From NCBI GenBank assembly GCA_947447265.1, contig CANFKC010000001.1, forward strand, positions 124,001-188,000: 64,000 nucleotides of DNA, given 5' to 3'. The DNA comes from Chitinophagaceae bacterium (GTDB lineage Bacteria > Bacteroidota > Bacteroidia > Chitinophagales > Chitinophagaceae). Made by a program: the position numbers and the translations under genes. How positions within the stretch are numbered: the stretch's first letter is position 1; the number at the start of each line of letters is the position of its first letter. The notes under the pieces are model-generated. The model ran no database searches and was not told where the DNA came from. It was given only the letters and a program-made list of their open reading frames with translations. This document shows positions 19,552-33,100 of the stretch, one piece after another.

Positions 19552-20727
19552 ATGTTACAGCCCGAAAACCCAGACGCACAACCCAGGCACAAGGCAGGCA
19601 ATGCTGGTATTTACCTGCATATACCTTTCTGTAAAAAAGCTTGTGTGTATTGTAACTTTCATTTTTCTACTTCTCTCAGCAATAAGGACGAGCTGTTGAA
19701 GGCTATGCTGCACGAAATAGAACAGCAGCGCGATTACCTGGCAGGCACGCCGGTTTCCACTATTTACTTTGGGGGCGGCACTCCATCGCTCCTTTCCGCT
19801 GACGAAATAATGAAACTGATAGACGCTGTTTACAAATACTATCCTATAGCTGAAATAAAAGAATGTACCCTTGAAGCCAATCCAGACGACCTCGATAAAG
19901 GCTATTTAAAGGCTTTAAAAGCGACCCCAGTAAACCGACTAAGCATAGGGGTGCAATCGTTTGTAGAAAGCGACCTCGAATACATGAAAAGGGCACATAC
20001 CGCACAACAGGCGGACTATGCCATTAAGGCCGCCCAGGATGCCGGTTTTTCCAACCTTAGCATTGACCTGATATATGGCACCCCCGGACTGTCAGATAAG
20101 GCATGGAAGGATAATCTTTCCCGGGTAAGAGAGCTGCAGATACCGCACTTTTCATCGTATGCGCTGACGGTAGAAGAAAAGACCGCACTGAATTATGCTA
20201 TTCAGAAAAAGAAATCTGCCCCGGTTGACCCGGCACAGGCGGCCGCACAATTTGAATTGCTTTCAGAATTTGCTGCGGTAAATGGCTATGACCATTACGA
20301 GATATCCAACCTGGCGTTGCCCGGCAAATATGCGGTGCACAATACCAACTACTGGCTGGGTATGCCCTATCTTGGCATAGGCCCATCGGCGCATTCTTTC
20401 AATGGCACAGCGCGCAAGGCTAACATCAGCAACAACGCCTTATATACAACTGCATTGCTGTCCGGTAAAGAAGCCCCTGCAGAAACGGAGCAGCTGACCA
20501 CTATTGAGCACCTGAACGAGTATATCATGACATCTATCCGCACTATGTGGGGGTGTGACCTGAACTTTGTTTCCGTTAAATGGGGATGTGATTACCGCTC
20601 GGTAATTGAAAAAGAATCCGAAAAACACATTAGCCGCGGCTTATTGGTTAAAAAGGACGCCACCCTACTACTTACACAACACGGTAAACATTTTGCTGAC
20701 AGAATAGCGTCAGAGCTTTTCTTTTAG
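19552..20727 (+). CDS. hemW: Radical SAM heme chaperone HemW
   Basis: 391-residue radical SAM protein. The [4Fe-4S] motif is CKKACVYCNF with cysteines at 27, 31 and 34; the following CNF is the HemW signature that separates it from coproporphyrinogen oxidase HemN. STIYFGGGTPSLLS and ECTLEANPDDL are also family-typical, as is SIGVQSF. HemW binds heme and delivers it to target proteins; older annotations call it oxygen-independent coproporphyrinogen III oxidase. It diverges from DUF4271-hemD. Confidence 0.93.
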   Translation: MLQPENPDAQPRHKAGNAGIYLHIPFCKKACVYCNFHFSTSLSNKDELLKAMLHEIEQQRDYLAGTPVSTIYFGGGTPSLLSADEIMKLIDAVYKYYPIAEIKECTLEANPDDLDKGYLKALKATPVNRLSIGVQSFVESDLEYMKRAHTAQQADYAIKAAQDAGFSNLSIDLIYGTPGLSDKAWKDNLSRVRELQIPHFSSYALTVEEKTALNYAIQKKKSAPVDPAQAAAQFELLSEFAAVNGYDHYEISNLALPGKYAVHNTNYWLGMPYLGIGPSAHSFNGTARKANISNNALYTTALLSGKEAPAETEQLTTIEHLNEYIMTSIRTMWGCDLNFVSVKWGCDYRSVIEKESEKHISRGLLVKKDATLLLTQHGKHFADRIASELFF

Positions 20728-21090
20728 GGGATACAAAGATTATATTCATCATCCAAAGCTGGTGAAATGAACGCTCTATTGCGTGCTTCCAGCAAAAACG
20801 ATATGCAATAGTTGCAGCACTGGTGCTTCAACCAATCCTGCTTTTGCAGCAAATTTCGGCAGGCTGATTTCAACATCAAAACACGTCACGAAAATAACGT
20901 TTAACCCTTCGGGGTTGCCAGCGTATATCCATATTCCGTGGGTAATCAACCGCGGCCATTCCTATTTACGTCCTTCGGAGTAGGCTGAATGTTGATAGCC
21001 GAATGGCGCAAATTAAAAAAGACCCATGAGGCTTTTTGAAAGCCAACCGGCATTACCAATTGCATCCAAAATCCATTCATTAGCATAAAG
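20728..21090. repeat. Convergent intergenic region with a hairpin element
   Basis: No gene seen. At about 20870-20990 are short GC-rich hairpins with TTCG loops, including AACCCTTCGGGGTT and a CCTTCGGAG segment, near a CCGCGG palindrome. The style matches the larger element at 60060-60440. It lies between the hemW stop and the terminator of the giant gene. Confidence 0.5.
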
Positions 21091-21128
21091 AAACGAGCCG
21101 CTCCAAATTAATGGAGCGGCTCGTTTTT
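21091..21128 (-). terminator. Strong hairpin terminator of the giant GEVED gene
   Basis: A perfect 15-bp stem (21091-21105 with 21112-21126) carries a 6-nt loop AATTAA, 28 bp past the stop. T-runs occur on both sides, so it can also stop rightward transcripts from hemW. Confidence 0.88.
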
Positions 21129-21153
21129 ATTTGAGAAGTAATCAATATTCCGA

Positions 21154-24100
21154 CTACTCTTTAATCAACCTCTGAACAACTTTCTGATCGCCTGAAGTAA
21201 GCTCAACCATGTAAACGCCTGCTGCAAAATTGCTCAGCTGTACGCTGATACTGCCATTTTGCTTAGTGCCGATATTCTGGTTGTAAACACTTACACCTGA
21301 AAGATCAAGAACTCGTACGCTTACTGCTTCAGCTTTACCGTTTGTGAAACCGATAGTTACTTCGTCAGTAGCAGGGTTTGGAGTCATAGTAACCTGCAGA
21401 CCCTTGTTATTAGCAACGGTAGAAGGAGCCATGCTTAACTCAAACCTTTGTTCGCCCTGTGTTTGCTTATCTGAAGAGATAGAGAACCTGTATTCAGTAC
21501 CTTGTTGTAACAATACAAATTGTTTCAACAGTTTGTCATGCAGGTAAACTTTACCCCCTTCAGGAAGAGCAACGTTTTCAGACTTGATAATGAAATCCTG
21601 AGCAATGTTACTTTGGATACCCAATGGTATTGCACTTTCAGCCTGGTAAGGACGGCCATCGATTGTCAATTTCTTGTTGTCAGCTGACAAGCTATAGAAA
21701 TTAAGATCAGCAGGGCTGTTTGGCTTAGTTGCGTCATAGTTACCATCTTCTTCGTTAGTAGCATCATCGTTAAACTTGATGTTTAACATATCCCAAGGAT
21801 GATAGTTTGCATCATAGATAGTTAATGCAACATAATCAGGACTAGCTTTCAACACACTAGTTGTTGATGTGGCATTCTTCATGCTTTCCGTGAACGTCAT
21901 AGTTGCAGCATTGTAAGCAGCACGTACCTGGAAGCAAGCGTTAGCCTGCAAGTAGTAAGGAACTGCAGTAACAGAAGGAATTGCCTGAGCCTGGAACTGA
22001 CCGGCAGAACCAAGGAACGGATTCCAGATATAGTATGCTGCACCAGTTACCGCACCGGCAACTTTCGCGTTGAATACACTTGTACCGATATCAACCGGAG
22101 AAGCGTAAGGGTTACCTACCATGTTGTATTCCTGGTTAGCGGCTGAACCCTTAGCAAGAACAACTGTCTGAGTGCCCTGGTTCAACACACCTGACTGTGC
22201 AACGGTAGTTGAAGATGGAACGTAAGCACCATAGCCTAAACCTTCGCCCTTAGCACCACGGAAGTACAAACGAATACCCTGATATTGATGTATCCTGTTA
22301 CTGTCAGCGGTAACATAAGCGCTTGTGAAAGGCCTCCAACCTGGATCAGATGCAGCAGCTGAGTTACCAAACAAAGGATCGTAACGGAATGCAGATGGAG
22401 CATTAGAAGCAGTAGTAGTGAAACCGTTAGAAGCACCACCGGCACCAGTTACGTCTATGTAATTCTGAATCTGGTCAAGACCAATGTAGTTGCTGAACGG
22501 ATGAGCCCAGAAACGATAAGCACGACGACCACCTGGTATCCACTGAGTTACTTTAACATTACCTGTTATTGCACTACCAGAAGCAGGAACCGGTGCAAGA
22601 CGCGCAGTGCCGAAACTATCTGAGTAGAATACAACGCTATCACCTGTAGCAAGCGTACCAGCAGTAATAGTAGCAACACCCTTGATTGTGAACCTTGAAG
22701 CAACGCTTACAGTAGCACCGCTTGGGTTGTTCAACTCAAAGTTGTTAACAGAACCAATACCAGAGATAGTCTGACTACCTGCTGAACTATTCAGAACAAC
22801 CGAACCAGCACCGGTAATAGAACCGCTGTGTGTCATGTTACCCTTAATATTCAGGTTACCGCCATTGCCAATTGCAACAGTAGCACCAGAAGCGATAGTG
22901 ATGTTATTCGCAGTACCACTTGCAGAAGCAGCAATTACTGGGCTGTAAGTAGTTCCTGAAGGAATAATTACATTATCAGTTGCTGTTGGTATGAAACCGC
23001 AAGACCAGTTAGTTGTTGTATTCCATTCAGTTTCAACACCCGTAGTACCACCTACCCATGTCATTGGAATAGGATTGATAACAGTATCGATATTGATAGA
23101 ATCAGAACATACCGGATTGTGTACATCATACAATGTGTAAGTAGTTGCAGTAGTTAACGCACCTGTTGTAAGTGTGTAAGTACCGCCAGTTAATGTAGCA
23201 TTAATGATAGAACCGTGGTTGATCTGGTAAGAAACTGTAGCACCAGAAGTACCGGTAAATACAATACTTGTTGAATAACCAGAGCAAGGAGGAACTGCTG
23301 AAGTAATGCTACCTGCAGGAACAGCGTAAAGGGTCAGCGTAAAGCCATATGATGTGCTAGAGCAAGGACCGTTTGAAACTGTTATTGTTCCGGTATAAAC
23401 ACCTGCGATACTTGTTGAAGGTATTGTAAGAGCGATAGCAGAACCAGACAGTGTTGCACCTGATACGTTGCTGAAGCCATCAGTGATAGCAGCAGAACCC
23501 CATGTGATACTGTATGTTGTAGGAGAACCTGTAGGGCTTGAGAACGAAATGTTAGCTGATGTAGCTGGCTGGCAAAGACTTGGGTTAGCTCCTAAAGTAA
23601 TAGAAGGAGTTGTGTTAACCGTGTCAGCACCTGTCTGCCATACATTGCAACCACCTACTGAAGCTAATACTGTATAAGCTCCTGTAGTGTACTGAGTACC
23701 GAACGTTACACCAGTACCTGTAGAACCAGTAACAGGGCTACCTGATACTACACTGTTCTTATACATCTGGTAGCTAACACCTGTTTCAGAGTTAGAAGTA
23801 CCAACTGTAACACCAGCAGCAGTACAACCATTACCACCGGTAACACTGTAAGCAACAGGAGAAACTGCGATAGTAGAAGAACCTGTCATTGTAGTTTGGC
23901 AACCACCTGCTGTAGCAGTACCAACAACTGAGTAAGAACCAGCGCCATAAACTGTACCGAAAGATATTGCAGAAGCAGTACCAGCCACAGGGCTGCCAAC
24001 AGCTGATGCACCAAGGTATAATTGATAGTTAACACCAACATCAGAACCAGATAAGCCAATTGTCACACCTGAGTATGAGCAACCTGAACCACCTGTCATT

Positions 24101-27100
24101 GTGTATGTGTTAGGGCTGTTGTAGATAATGCAAGAACCTGTCATTGTAGTCTGGCAACCGCCTGTAATAAGCGTTGCTACTATAGTGTAGGTACCAGTAA
24201 CGGTCATCGTACCAAAGCTGATTGAAGAACCTGTACCTGTTACAGGACTGCCAACCGGAGTTGCACCTCTGTATAACTGGTAAGTAGCGGTTGCCTGCGA
24301 GTTTGGCAATGTAATAGTAGTACCTGCAGTACAACCTGTAGCAGGAGCTACCGTGTAAGCTGTTGGTGGCGTGTAAACGTTAACTGTATTAGTAGAAACG
24401 TTACCCGCTGTACAACCGCTGTTTGCATCAACTGAAGTTACAGTGTAGACAGTAGTAGAAGTGATACCTGTTGACACCGGATTAGCGATGTTGGTAGCGC
24501 TTAAGCTACTACCTGGAGTCCATGTGTAGCTGTAAACCGGACGTTCAAACCTCCACGCTGTACCAGCAACAGTGTTGTTGATAGTATAGTTGACGTTGTT
24601 TTGACCAGGAACGGTTGTAGACAAGCTATAACCTGGGTTTTGAATACCGCATACCATGTTGTAGGTACTTGCTGTATTTGCTTTTGAAATGAACATTTCA
24701 ATAACGTTGCTGGTTTCATACAGTACGATCTGTCCCGTGTTAGGAGCGCCGCCTGAAAAATCACCATAATTGTTATAGTTCACTACAAACTTACGGTTTG
24801 GCGTTGTGCCGATAGTTCCATAAGTAATACCTGAACCATTCAAATCATGCCAGAATAAAGCAATGGCACCTGGAACAGCACTCGTAGGGAAGCTTGCAAC
24901 AGTATAAGATGCACTTGAACCACCGATAGAGATGAAACCATTGGTACAGATACTTATTGTACTGTAAGCAGTACCATAGTAGTTAAATGAGAACGGAATA
25001 GTAGCCGAACTAGCAACATCATCGCCTGAAGGACCTGCAGTAGAACTGGTAAGCGTATACGGAGTGTATGGAATAGCCATAACGGTATAGTTAGTAGAAC
25101 CAGATGCAGGAGAAGTAACACTAACACTAAGGTTAGAAGTACCGCCCGGGCAGATGCTAGCCGGAGTCGCTGATACAGACACTACCGGAGTAGTATCTAC
25201 ACTAGCCCAATATGAAGTAGATGTAGTACAACCTGACTGCGTAGCAGATACTGAATAGATACCTGAACGGTTGGTTGCAGCACTGCCTATTGTAGCAGTA
25301 GCAGATGTTGAAGTAAAGCTCAACGGACCAGACCATGAATATGTAAATGAACCAGAACCTGTAGTATTAGCTGTTAAGCTTAACGTACCACCGCTACATA
25401 CAGTAGCAGAGCTGATAGATACAGCAGATCCGTTTACAGTCATAGAAGCAGTAACCGGAGAACCGCAACCTGTGCTATAAGTAATAGTTACAGTACCAGA
25501 AGTCATACCGGTAACAACACCAGTACCAAATCCGATTGAAGCGATTGATGGGTTAGACGACGTCCATGCACCACCAGAAATTGCATCAGTTAAAGTAGTT
25601 GTAGCAGTCGCACAAACTGATGTAGCACCAGTTATTGAAGATGGACCGCTGCTACCTACCGCTACTGTCATTGTAGTAGAGCAGCTACCGATAGCATAAG
25701 TAACCGTTTCTGTACCAACAGTGGTAGCAGTGTAAAGGTCACCGGTTGTAGCAGAGATAGTAGTACCTGTAGCAGAACCTGATACTGACCATGTACCACC
25801 AGATACTGTATTGCTGAAGTTGTTAACACTTGCAGTACAAACTGATGATAAACCAATGATAGCAGAAGGAGTGCTGTTAGTTGTGAATGTTACTGTTGCA
25901 GCAGAACCGCAACCTGTGCTGTAGGTAATAGTACAAGTACCTGCTGACATACCAGTTACGGTACCAGTAGTAGTAGTAGCCGTAACTACCCTTGCTATTG
26001 TTGTATCAGAACTTGTCCATGTACCACCCGGAGTACTATTAGCTAAAGTACTTGTAGCACCAACGCAAGCGTTAGCGGTACCAGTAATAGTACCAGGAGC
26101 AGCATTAGTAGTCCATGTAGTGCTAACTGCAGTACAACCTGAAGTTGTATACAATATAGAACATGTACCAGGTGCACCACCCGTTACAACACCCGTTGTA
26201 GGGTTTACAGTTGCGATAGCTGTGTTAGAACTAGACCATGTACCACCAGATACTGCGTTACTCAACGTTGAAGTTGAGCCAGAACAAGCACTTGGTGTAC
26301 CAGAGAACGCGCCACCTGATGGGTTAGCAGTGATCAACTGGTTTGATGATGTAGCAGAACCACCTGAAGCAGTACAAGTTAATACGCAATTGTAGTAGGT
26401 ATTAGTTGCAACTGAAGGCGCATAAGTATAGTTTGTCGCACCAGAGATAGCAGTATAAGTACCACCCGATGTAGCTGAAGACTGCCACTGGTAAGTTAAA
26501 CCAGTAACGCCAACTGCAGCTGTAGGATACATACTTGTAGATACCGGAGAGCAACCTGTTGTAGGTGTTGCAGAAACAGCACCTGCTGTAGGCGTACCTG
26601 AGCAAGCAACAGGAGCAATTACGTTAACCTTGTAGTCGCGGCAATCACCGTAGCTGATAGCTGTAGTAGGACATGGATTCATTGAAGGATATGCGCTGAA
26701 ACCACAGCAAGCATACTGAACCTGTACCCTCATCCTGTGATAACCAGGTGTTGCAGTAGAAGGAATAGTAATAGAAACAGCCTGAGCAGGTGTAGCAAAG
26801 TAGTTATAACCACCTACACTTTCAGATGATGCAAAAGAACCATCATCGTTATAGTCAATCCATATCTGACTAACCATACTGCTGTAGTATGTGCCGCCTG
26901 TTGTAATAGTACTTGTAAAAGTATTACCACGTAAGAAGCCAACAGAAGTAGATGAAGTCAGATCTTCCCATCCTGAACCAGAACATGCAGAAGCATCAGC
27001 AATAGAACCAGATGTACCGGTTACTGCAAACTGAGCATACATGCTGTAAGAAGAACAAGCAGCAGAAGCTGAACCATAAGTTGGAGTACAAGAAGATGCT

Positions 27101-30100
27101 GGTAAAGCCCATGTCGCAGTAGTTGTGTTCGTATTAGCAGAAACGCCTGAATAAGAACAGGTAACTATGCAACGATAATCAGTAGATGATGAGATACCGG
27201 TAAAGCTATAGGTAGCCAATGTAGCACCGGTAATGTTAGACCATGAACCTGCACCTGCAGCAGAAGACTGCCATTGGAAACCAATGCCACCTGAAGCAGA
27301 GTAACCTGAACATGTAAGTGTGAAAGTAGTACCACCTGAACCTGTTGTAGGAGATACTGCAGCAGTACCTGATGTTGGTGTACCAGAGCAAGGACTTGCA
27401 CCTGTACCATTTACACTAGAACATACAGCAGAAGCCAAGCCACCACCTGATACACAAATAGTACCAGAGAATGAACCCGCACTTGCAGGAGAGAACCTTA
27501 CACCAATTGTACCTGCAGAAACAGTAGCACCGGTGTAAGCTATTGTATAGCTGGAAACCCATGCAGAACCATTGTATACTTCGAACGCTGAACTAGAGCT
27601 GGTAACGGTAAGGTTACTTGCTGCAGGTGTAAGGTAAGATGCATTAAGAGTCAGCGTGCTTGTAGCAGATGAAGTACCTGTAGTTGTAGGTGAGAACGAA
27701 ATTGACGTAGGAGTCAACGTTGCCGCCGGAGGAGGAGGCAGGATGTTGATTCTGTAATCACGAGCATCACCATAAGAGATCGCTGTTGTAGGGCAAGGGT
27801 TGATGCTTGGGTAAGCAGCACCACCGCAACATTGGTAGTTAGTCACTTCCCTCATCATGTGGCTGCCCAGAGTTGCAGATGATGGTGTAGCAATTGTAAT
27901 AACCGGTGCAGATGTACCAAAACTACCACCGCCGCCTATGCTTTCTGAAGCTGCAAAAGTACCATCATCATTATAATCTATCCAGAACTGTGTATGCAAG
28001 CTTCCAAAGTAACTTCCAGACATAGCCAGGGTTACATTATAAGTAACACCAGCCGTTATAGAACAAGACAATGAAGTCCTGTCTTCGTAGCTTGTACTGG
28101 TACAAGCAGTACCATCGCTTATAGAACCAGAAACACCAACCAATGTACCTATACTACCTGACATTGGATATGAGCTACAAGGGTTAGCAAATGCTGGTAC
28201 GCAATAGTTAGAGATACGAGCAACAGATGAGTATTGGTTAAGACCAGAATACGTACAAGTAACCAGGCAATAGTAATACATGCTCGATGTTAAACCAGAG
28301 AATGTATACGTTGCATTGGTTGCACCGGTAATATTAGTCCAGGCTGAACTTCCTGTAGTCGACTGCATCCACTGATAAGTAAGACCAAGGCCAATTGAAG
28401 AACCTGACAAACTTAACGTGAATGAAGTAGCAGAAGTACCTGCACTCGGCGTAGTTACTGTAGTACCTGCAGTTGGTGTACCAGAACATGCGTTAGCACT
28501 TGTACCAGTTACTGGTATGTTCAATGGAGTTAAACCACCACCTGAAAGAACAACGTTACCTGAGTAAGCACCTACAGTTGATGGAGCGTTAAACTTAACG
28601 AATACGCTGGTAGCAGCAACGGTAGCTGAAGAGTAAGATATTGCATAAGAAGAAACGTATGTACCACCTGAAGTGCTGCAAACTGAGAAGTTTGTTGGAG
28701 CAGTTACAGTAAGCGCATCAGTTGACGGTGTTAAGAACGAACCGGTAACAACTGTTGACTGTGCAGTAGATGTTGTACTTGCAGCAATAGTACCAAAGCT
28801 AAGCGACGTTGGTGTAGCTGAAGACATTGGAGGAGGGTTCTGGATGATTACATAGTAATCACGCGCATCACCATACGATATAGCAGTTGTAGGGCAAGGG
28901 TTAACACTTGGATAACCAGCACCACCGCAACAAGCAGCATAGTTACCAACTATCCTGGCCCTGTGCATACCTAATGCAGCACCGGAAGGTACTGTCATGC
29001 TGAAGGTAGGAGTTGATGTAGATATTGAACCATAGGCGTTACCACCCATGCTTTCACTGCTTTCGAAAGTACCGTTATCGTTATAGTCGATCCAGAACTG
29101 TGTACCGAAACTTGTATAGTAAGTAGTACTTACGTTTTCAGTAACAGTGTAAGAAATGCTCCTGTATAAGGTGCAACCGATTGAAGAAGAATAATCGATG
29201 TAGCTGGAACCTGTACATGCGTTATTATCAACAATAGAACCTGAACCACCTACTAAAAGCTTGACAGATGTAGTCATCGGGAATGAGCTACAAGCGTTAG
29301 CAAATGTTGGGGTACAGCTTGAAGCTGGTAATACCCAAGTAGCTGTAACCGGAGATGTAGTAGCTGATGAACCTGAGTATGAGCAGGTAACAACACAACG
29401 GTAGTCTGTGCTTGAAGTGATACCGGTAAATGTATAGGTAGATAAAGTAGCACCTGCTAAAGTTGTCCATGTACCTGAACCCGATGGGTTACGATATTCC
29501 CACTGGAAGCCGATACCACCTGATGCAGTATAGCCAGTACATGTAAGTGTAAAGGCAGTAGAAGCAGCGCCTGTAGTAGGAGAAACCGCTGCAGTACCTG
29601 CAGTTGGAGTACCAGAACAAGCAGTAGCGCCTGTACCGTTTACACTGGCACAAACTGCTGAAGCAAGACCACCACCTGATACACAGATAGTACCCGAGAA
29701 GGTACCGGTAGAACCTGGAGTAAACCTTACTGGTATAGTGCCTGCAGAAACTGTAGCAGCTGAGTAAGAAATACTGTAGCTGGTAGAAACCCATGCAGAA
29801 CCATTATACATCTCAAAGTTTGAGTTGGAGCTGGTTACAGTAAGAGCACCTGTAGAAGGCGTTAAATAAGTCGCATTCAATATAACGTTGGTTGTTGCAG
29901 AAGATGAACCTACCAATGTTGGAGAGAATGATATTGAAGTTGGAGCAACTGTAGCTGCTGGCGGAGGAGGAATCACATTTACTGTGTAATCACGTGCATC
30001 ACCATAAGATATTGCAGTTGTAGGGCAAGGGTTAACGCTTGGATAAGCAGCACCACCGCAACAAACCGCATAGTTACCGACTAACCTCATTCTGTGTGTA

Positions 30101-33100
30101 CCGGGAGTGGCAGTTGCAGGTAAAGTAAGCGAAATAACCGGCAGATAAGTACTGAAGCTGCTACCACCACCAATTGACTCAGATGAAGAGAAAGTTCCGT
30201 CATCGTTGTAATCGATCCAGACTTGTACGCCAAAACTTGGGTAGTACGAAGTGGTAAGATTTAAAGTTGGAGAATAAGTAGAACCAGCCCTCAATGTGCA
30301 AGACAAAGAAGTCATGTCTTCATAACTCGTACTTGTACATGATGTAGCATCAGTAATGGTACCTGAATAACCATTCAATGTACCGATACTTGCATTCATT
30401 GGGAAAGAGCTACATGCGTTAGCAAATGTTGGTAAGCAGTAAACTGCACAACCTACGTTTGATGATGTAGCAGATGCACCAGAATAAGAACAAGTAACCA
30501 CGCACTGGAACCACCTTGCAGAAGTAAGACCTGATACAGAATAGGTAGTATTGGTAGCACCAGTAATATTGGTGTACGTACCGCCTGCTGATGTAGCAGA
30601 CTGCCACTGGTAGCTAAGGCCTAAACCTACTATAGTAGCGCCTGAAAGGCTAAGGTTAAATGTAGTAGCAGAAGTACCTGCAACAGGAGATGAAGCAGCA
30701 GTACCACCTGAAGGCGTACCTGAGCAAGCATTTGCGCCGATACCGGTAACCGCTGTATTGATAGCAGCACCTAAGCCACCACCAGTTACAGTAACGTTGC
30801 CGCTATAAACACCTGCTGTTGAAGGAGCTACAAACTTAACATAAATACTGTTAGATGTTATAGTTGAAGCTGAGTAAGAAATAGTGTAAGAAGTAGCGTA
30901 AGTACCACCTGCAGTGCTGCAAACCTGGTAATTACTAGGTGCAGTTACAGTAACAGTACCTGTTGCAGGTGTAAGATAAGCCGCTGTAAGCACTGTATTT
31001 AAAGCAGAAGATGTAGTACTTGTAGCGATAGTACCGAAGTTCAATGAACTTGGAGTAGTAGAGCCATAAGGAGGAGGATCTTGTATAGTTACAGTGTAAT
31101 CACGTGCATCACCATAAGAAATTGCTGATGTAGGGCAAGGGTTAACTGATGGATAAGACGAATAACCGCAGCAGCCATAGTTACCAACAATCCTCATCCT
31201 GTGCAAGCCTGGAGTGGCTGTTGAAGGAACCGTCATGTTGAAAGTAGGCGTAGCCGTAGTTGGGAAGTTAATACCACCCATGCTTTCTGATGTTTCAAAA
31301 GTACCGTTATCGTTAAAATCTATCCACAACTGTGTAGTGAAGCTACTGTAGTAAGATGTAGTCAGGTTTTCAGTAACTGTATAAGTTAAGCTCCTGAACA
31401 AAGTACAAGTTAAAGAACCGGTATAGTCTTCATAGCTGGCAGAAGTACAGCCTGTAACATCACTGATAGAACCAGAACCACCAATTAAACTCTTAATAGA
31501 GCAATTCATTGGATAAGAACTACATGGGTTTGCAAATGCAGGTGTGCAGCTAGAAGCCGGTAGAACCCATGTTGCAGTAGTAAATGCAGTTGTAGCTGAT
31601 GAGCCAGAAGCAGAACAAGTCACAACGCATTTGTAGTAAGTTGTTGAAGCTAAACCAGAGAAAGAATAAGTAGCCAGTGTAGCACCTGAAATGTTAGTAT
31701 AAGTACCACCCGATGTGCTCGCAGACTGCCATTGGAAGCTGATGCCACCTGCTGCAGTATAACCAGAACATGTAAGTGTGAAAGTAGTTGCAGCAGCACC
31801 TGTAGTTGGAGAGCATGATGCAGTACCTGCAGTTGGCGTACCAGAACAAATTGATGCACCTGTACCTGTTACTGAAGCGCATACTGCTGATGATAAACCA
31901 CCACCAGTTACACAGATAGTACCAGAGAATGAACCAGCAGAACCCGGTGTAAACCTTACAGGGATAGTACCTGCAGCAACTGTAGCACCGGTATAAGCAA
32001 TAGTATAGCTTGATACCCATGCAGAACCACTATACACTTGGAAGTTAGTGTTAGAGCTTACAACCGTAAGGCTGCTTGAAGCCGGCGTTAAATAAGAAGC
32101 ATTTAATATAAGGTTGGTGGTAGATGAAGAAGTACCAGTTGTTGTTGGTGAGAATGCAATTGAAGTTGGAGCCAACGTAGCTGCCGGAGGAGGTGGCAGA
32201 ATGATGATCTTGTAATCACGCGCATCACCATAAGAAATAGATGTTGTAGGGCATGGGTTGATGCTTGGGTAAGCAGCACCGCCGCAACATTGGTAGTTAG
32301 TTACTTCCCTCATTATGTGAGTACCCACTGTTGCTGTTGTTGGTATAGCAATAGTAACTACCGGTGAAGATGAAGAGAATGCACCACCGCCGCCTACGCT
32401 TTCTGAAGTAGCGAAAGTACCATCATCATTATAATCTATCCAGAACTGTGTATGCAAGCTACTGTAGTAACTTCCAGACATAGCCAGGCTTACATTATAA
32501 GTAACACCACCTGTTAAAGAGCAAGACAATGAAGTCATATTTTCATAGCTTGTACTTGTACATGCAGAGCCATCGCTTATAGTACCTGTAGTACCTATCA
32601 ATGTGCCAATACTGCCGGACATTGGATAAGAGCTACAAGGGTTAGCGAATGCAGGTAAGCAATAAATTGCAACACCAACAACGTTCGATGCTGCGCTTGC
32701 GCCTGAATAAGTACAACCCACAACACACTTGAAGTAAGTAGCCGAAGTAAGGCCCGATACCGTATAAGTAGCATTGGTTGCACCTGTAATATTAGAGTAA
32801 GTACCACCTGATGTGGTAGCAGACTGCCATTGGTAAGTTAAACCTAAACCGATAGATGTACCGGAAAGGCTGAACGTAAATGAACTACTTGAAGTACCGG
32901 TTGGCGCTGACACGCTTGCAGTACCCGGAGTAGGAGTGCCGCTACATGCATTTGCGCTTACACCTGTAAGGGATGCACAAACTGCAGATGACAAACCACC
33001 ACCTGATACACAAACTGTACCAGTGTAAGTACCCGGTGTACCTGGCGCTACAAAATGTACATATACGCTATTAGCTGATACTGCGCTACCTGAATAAGAG

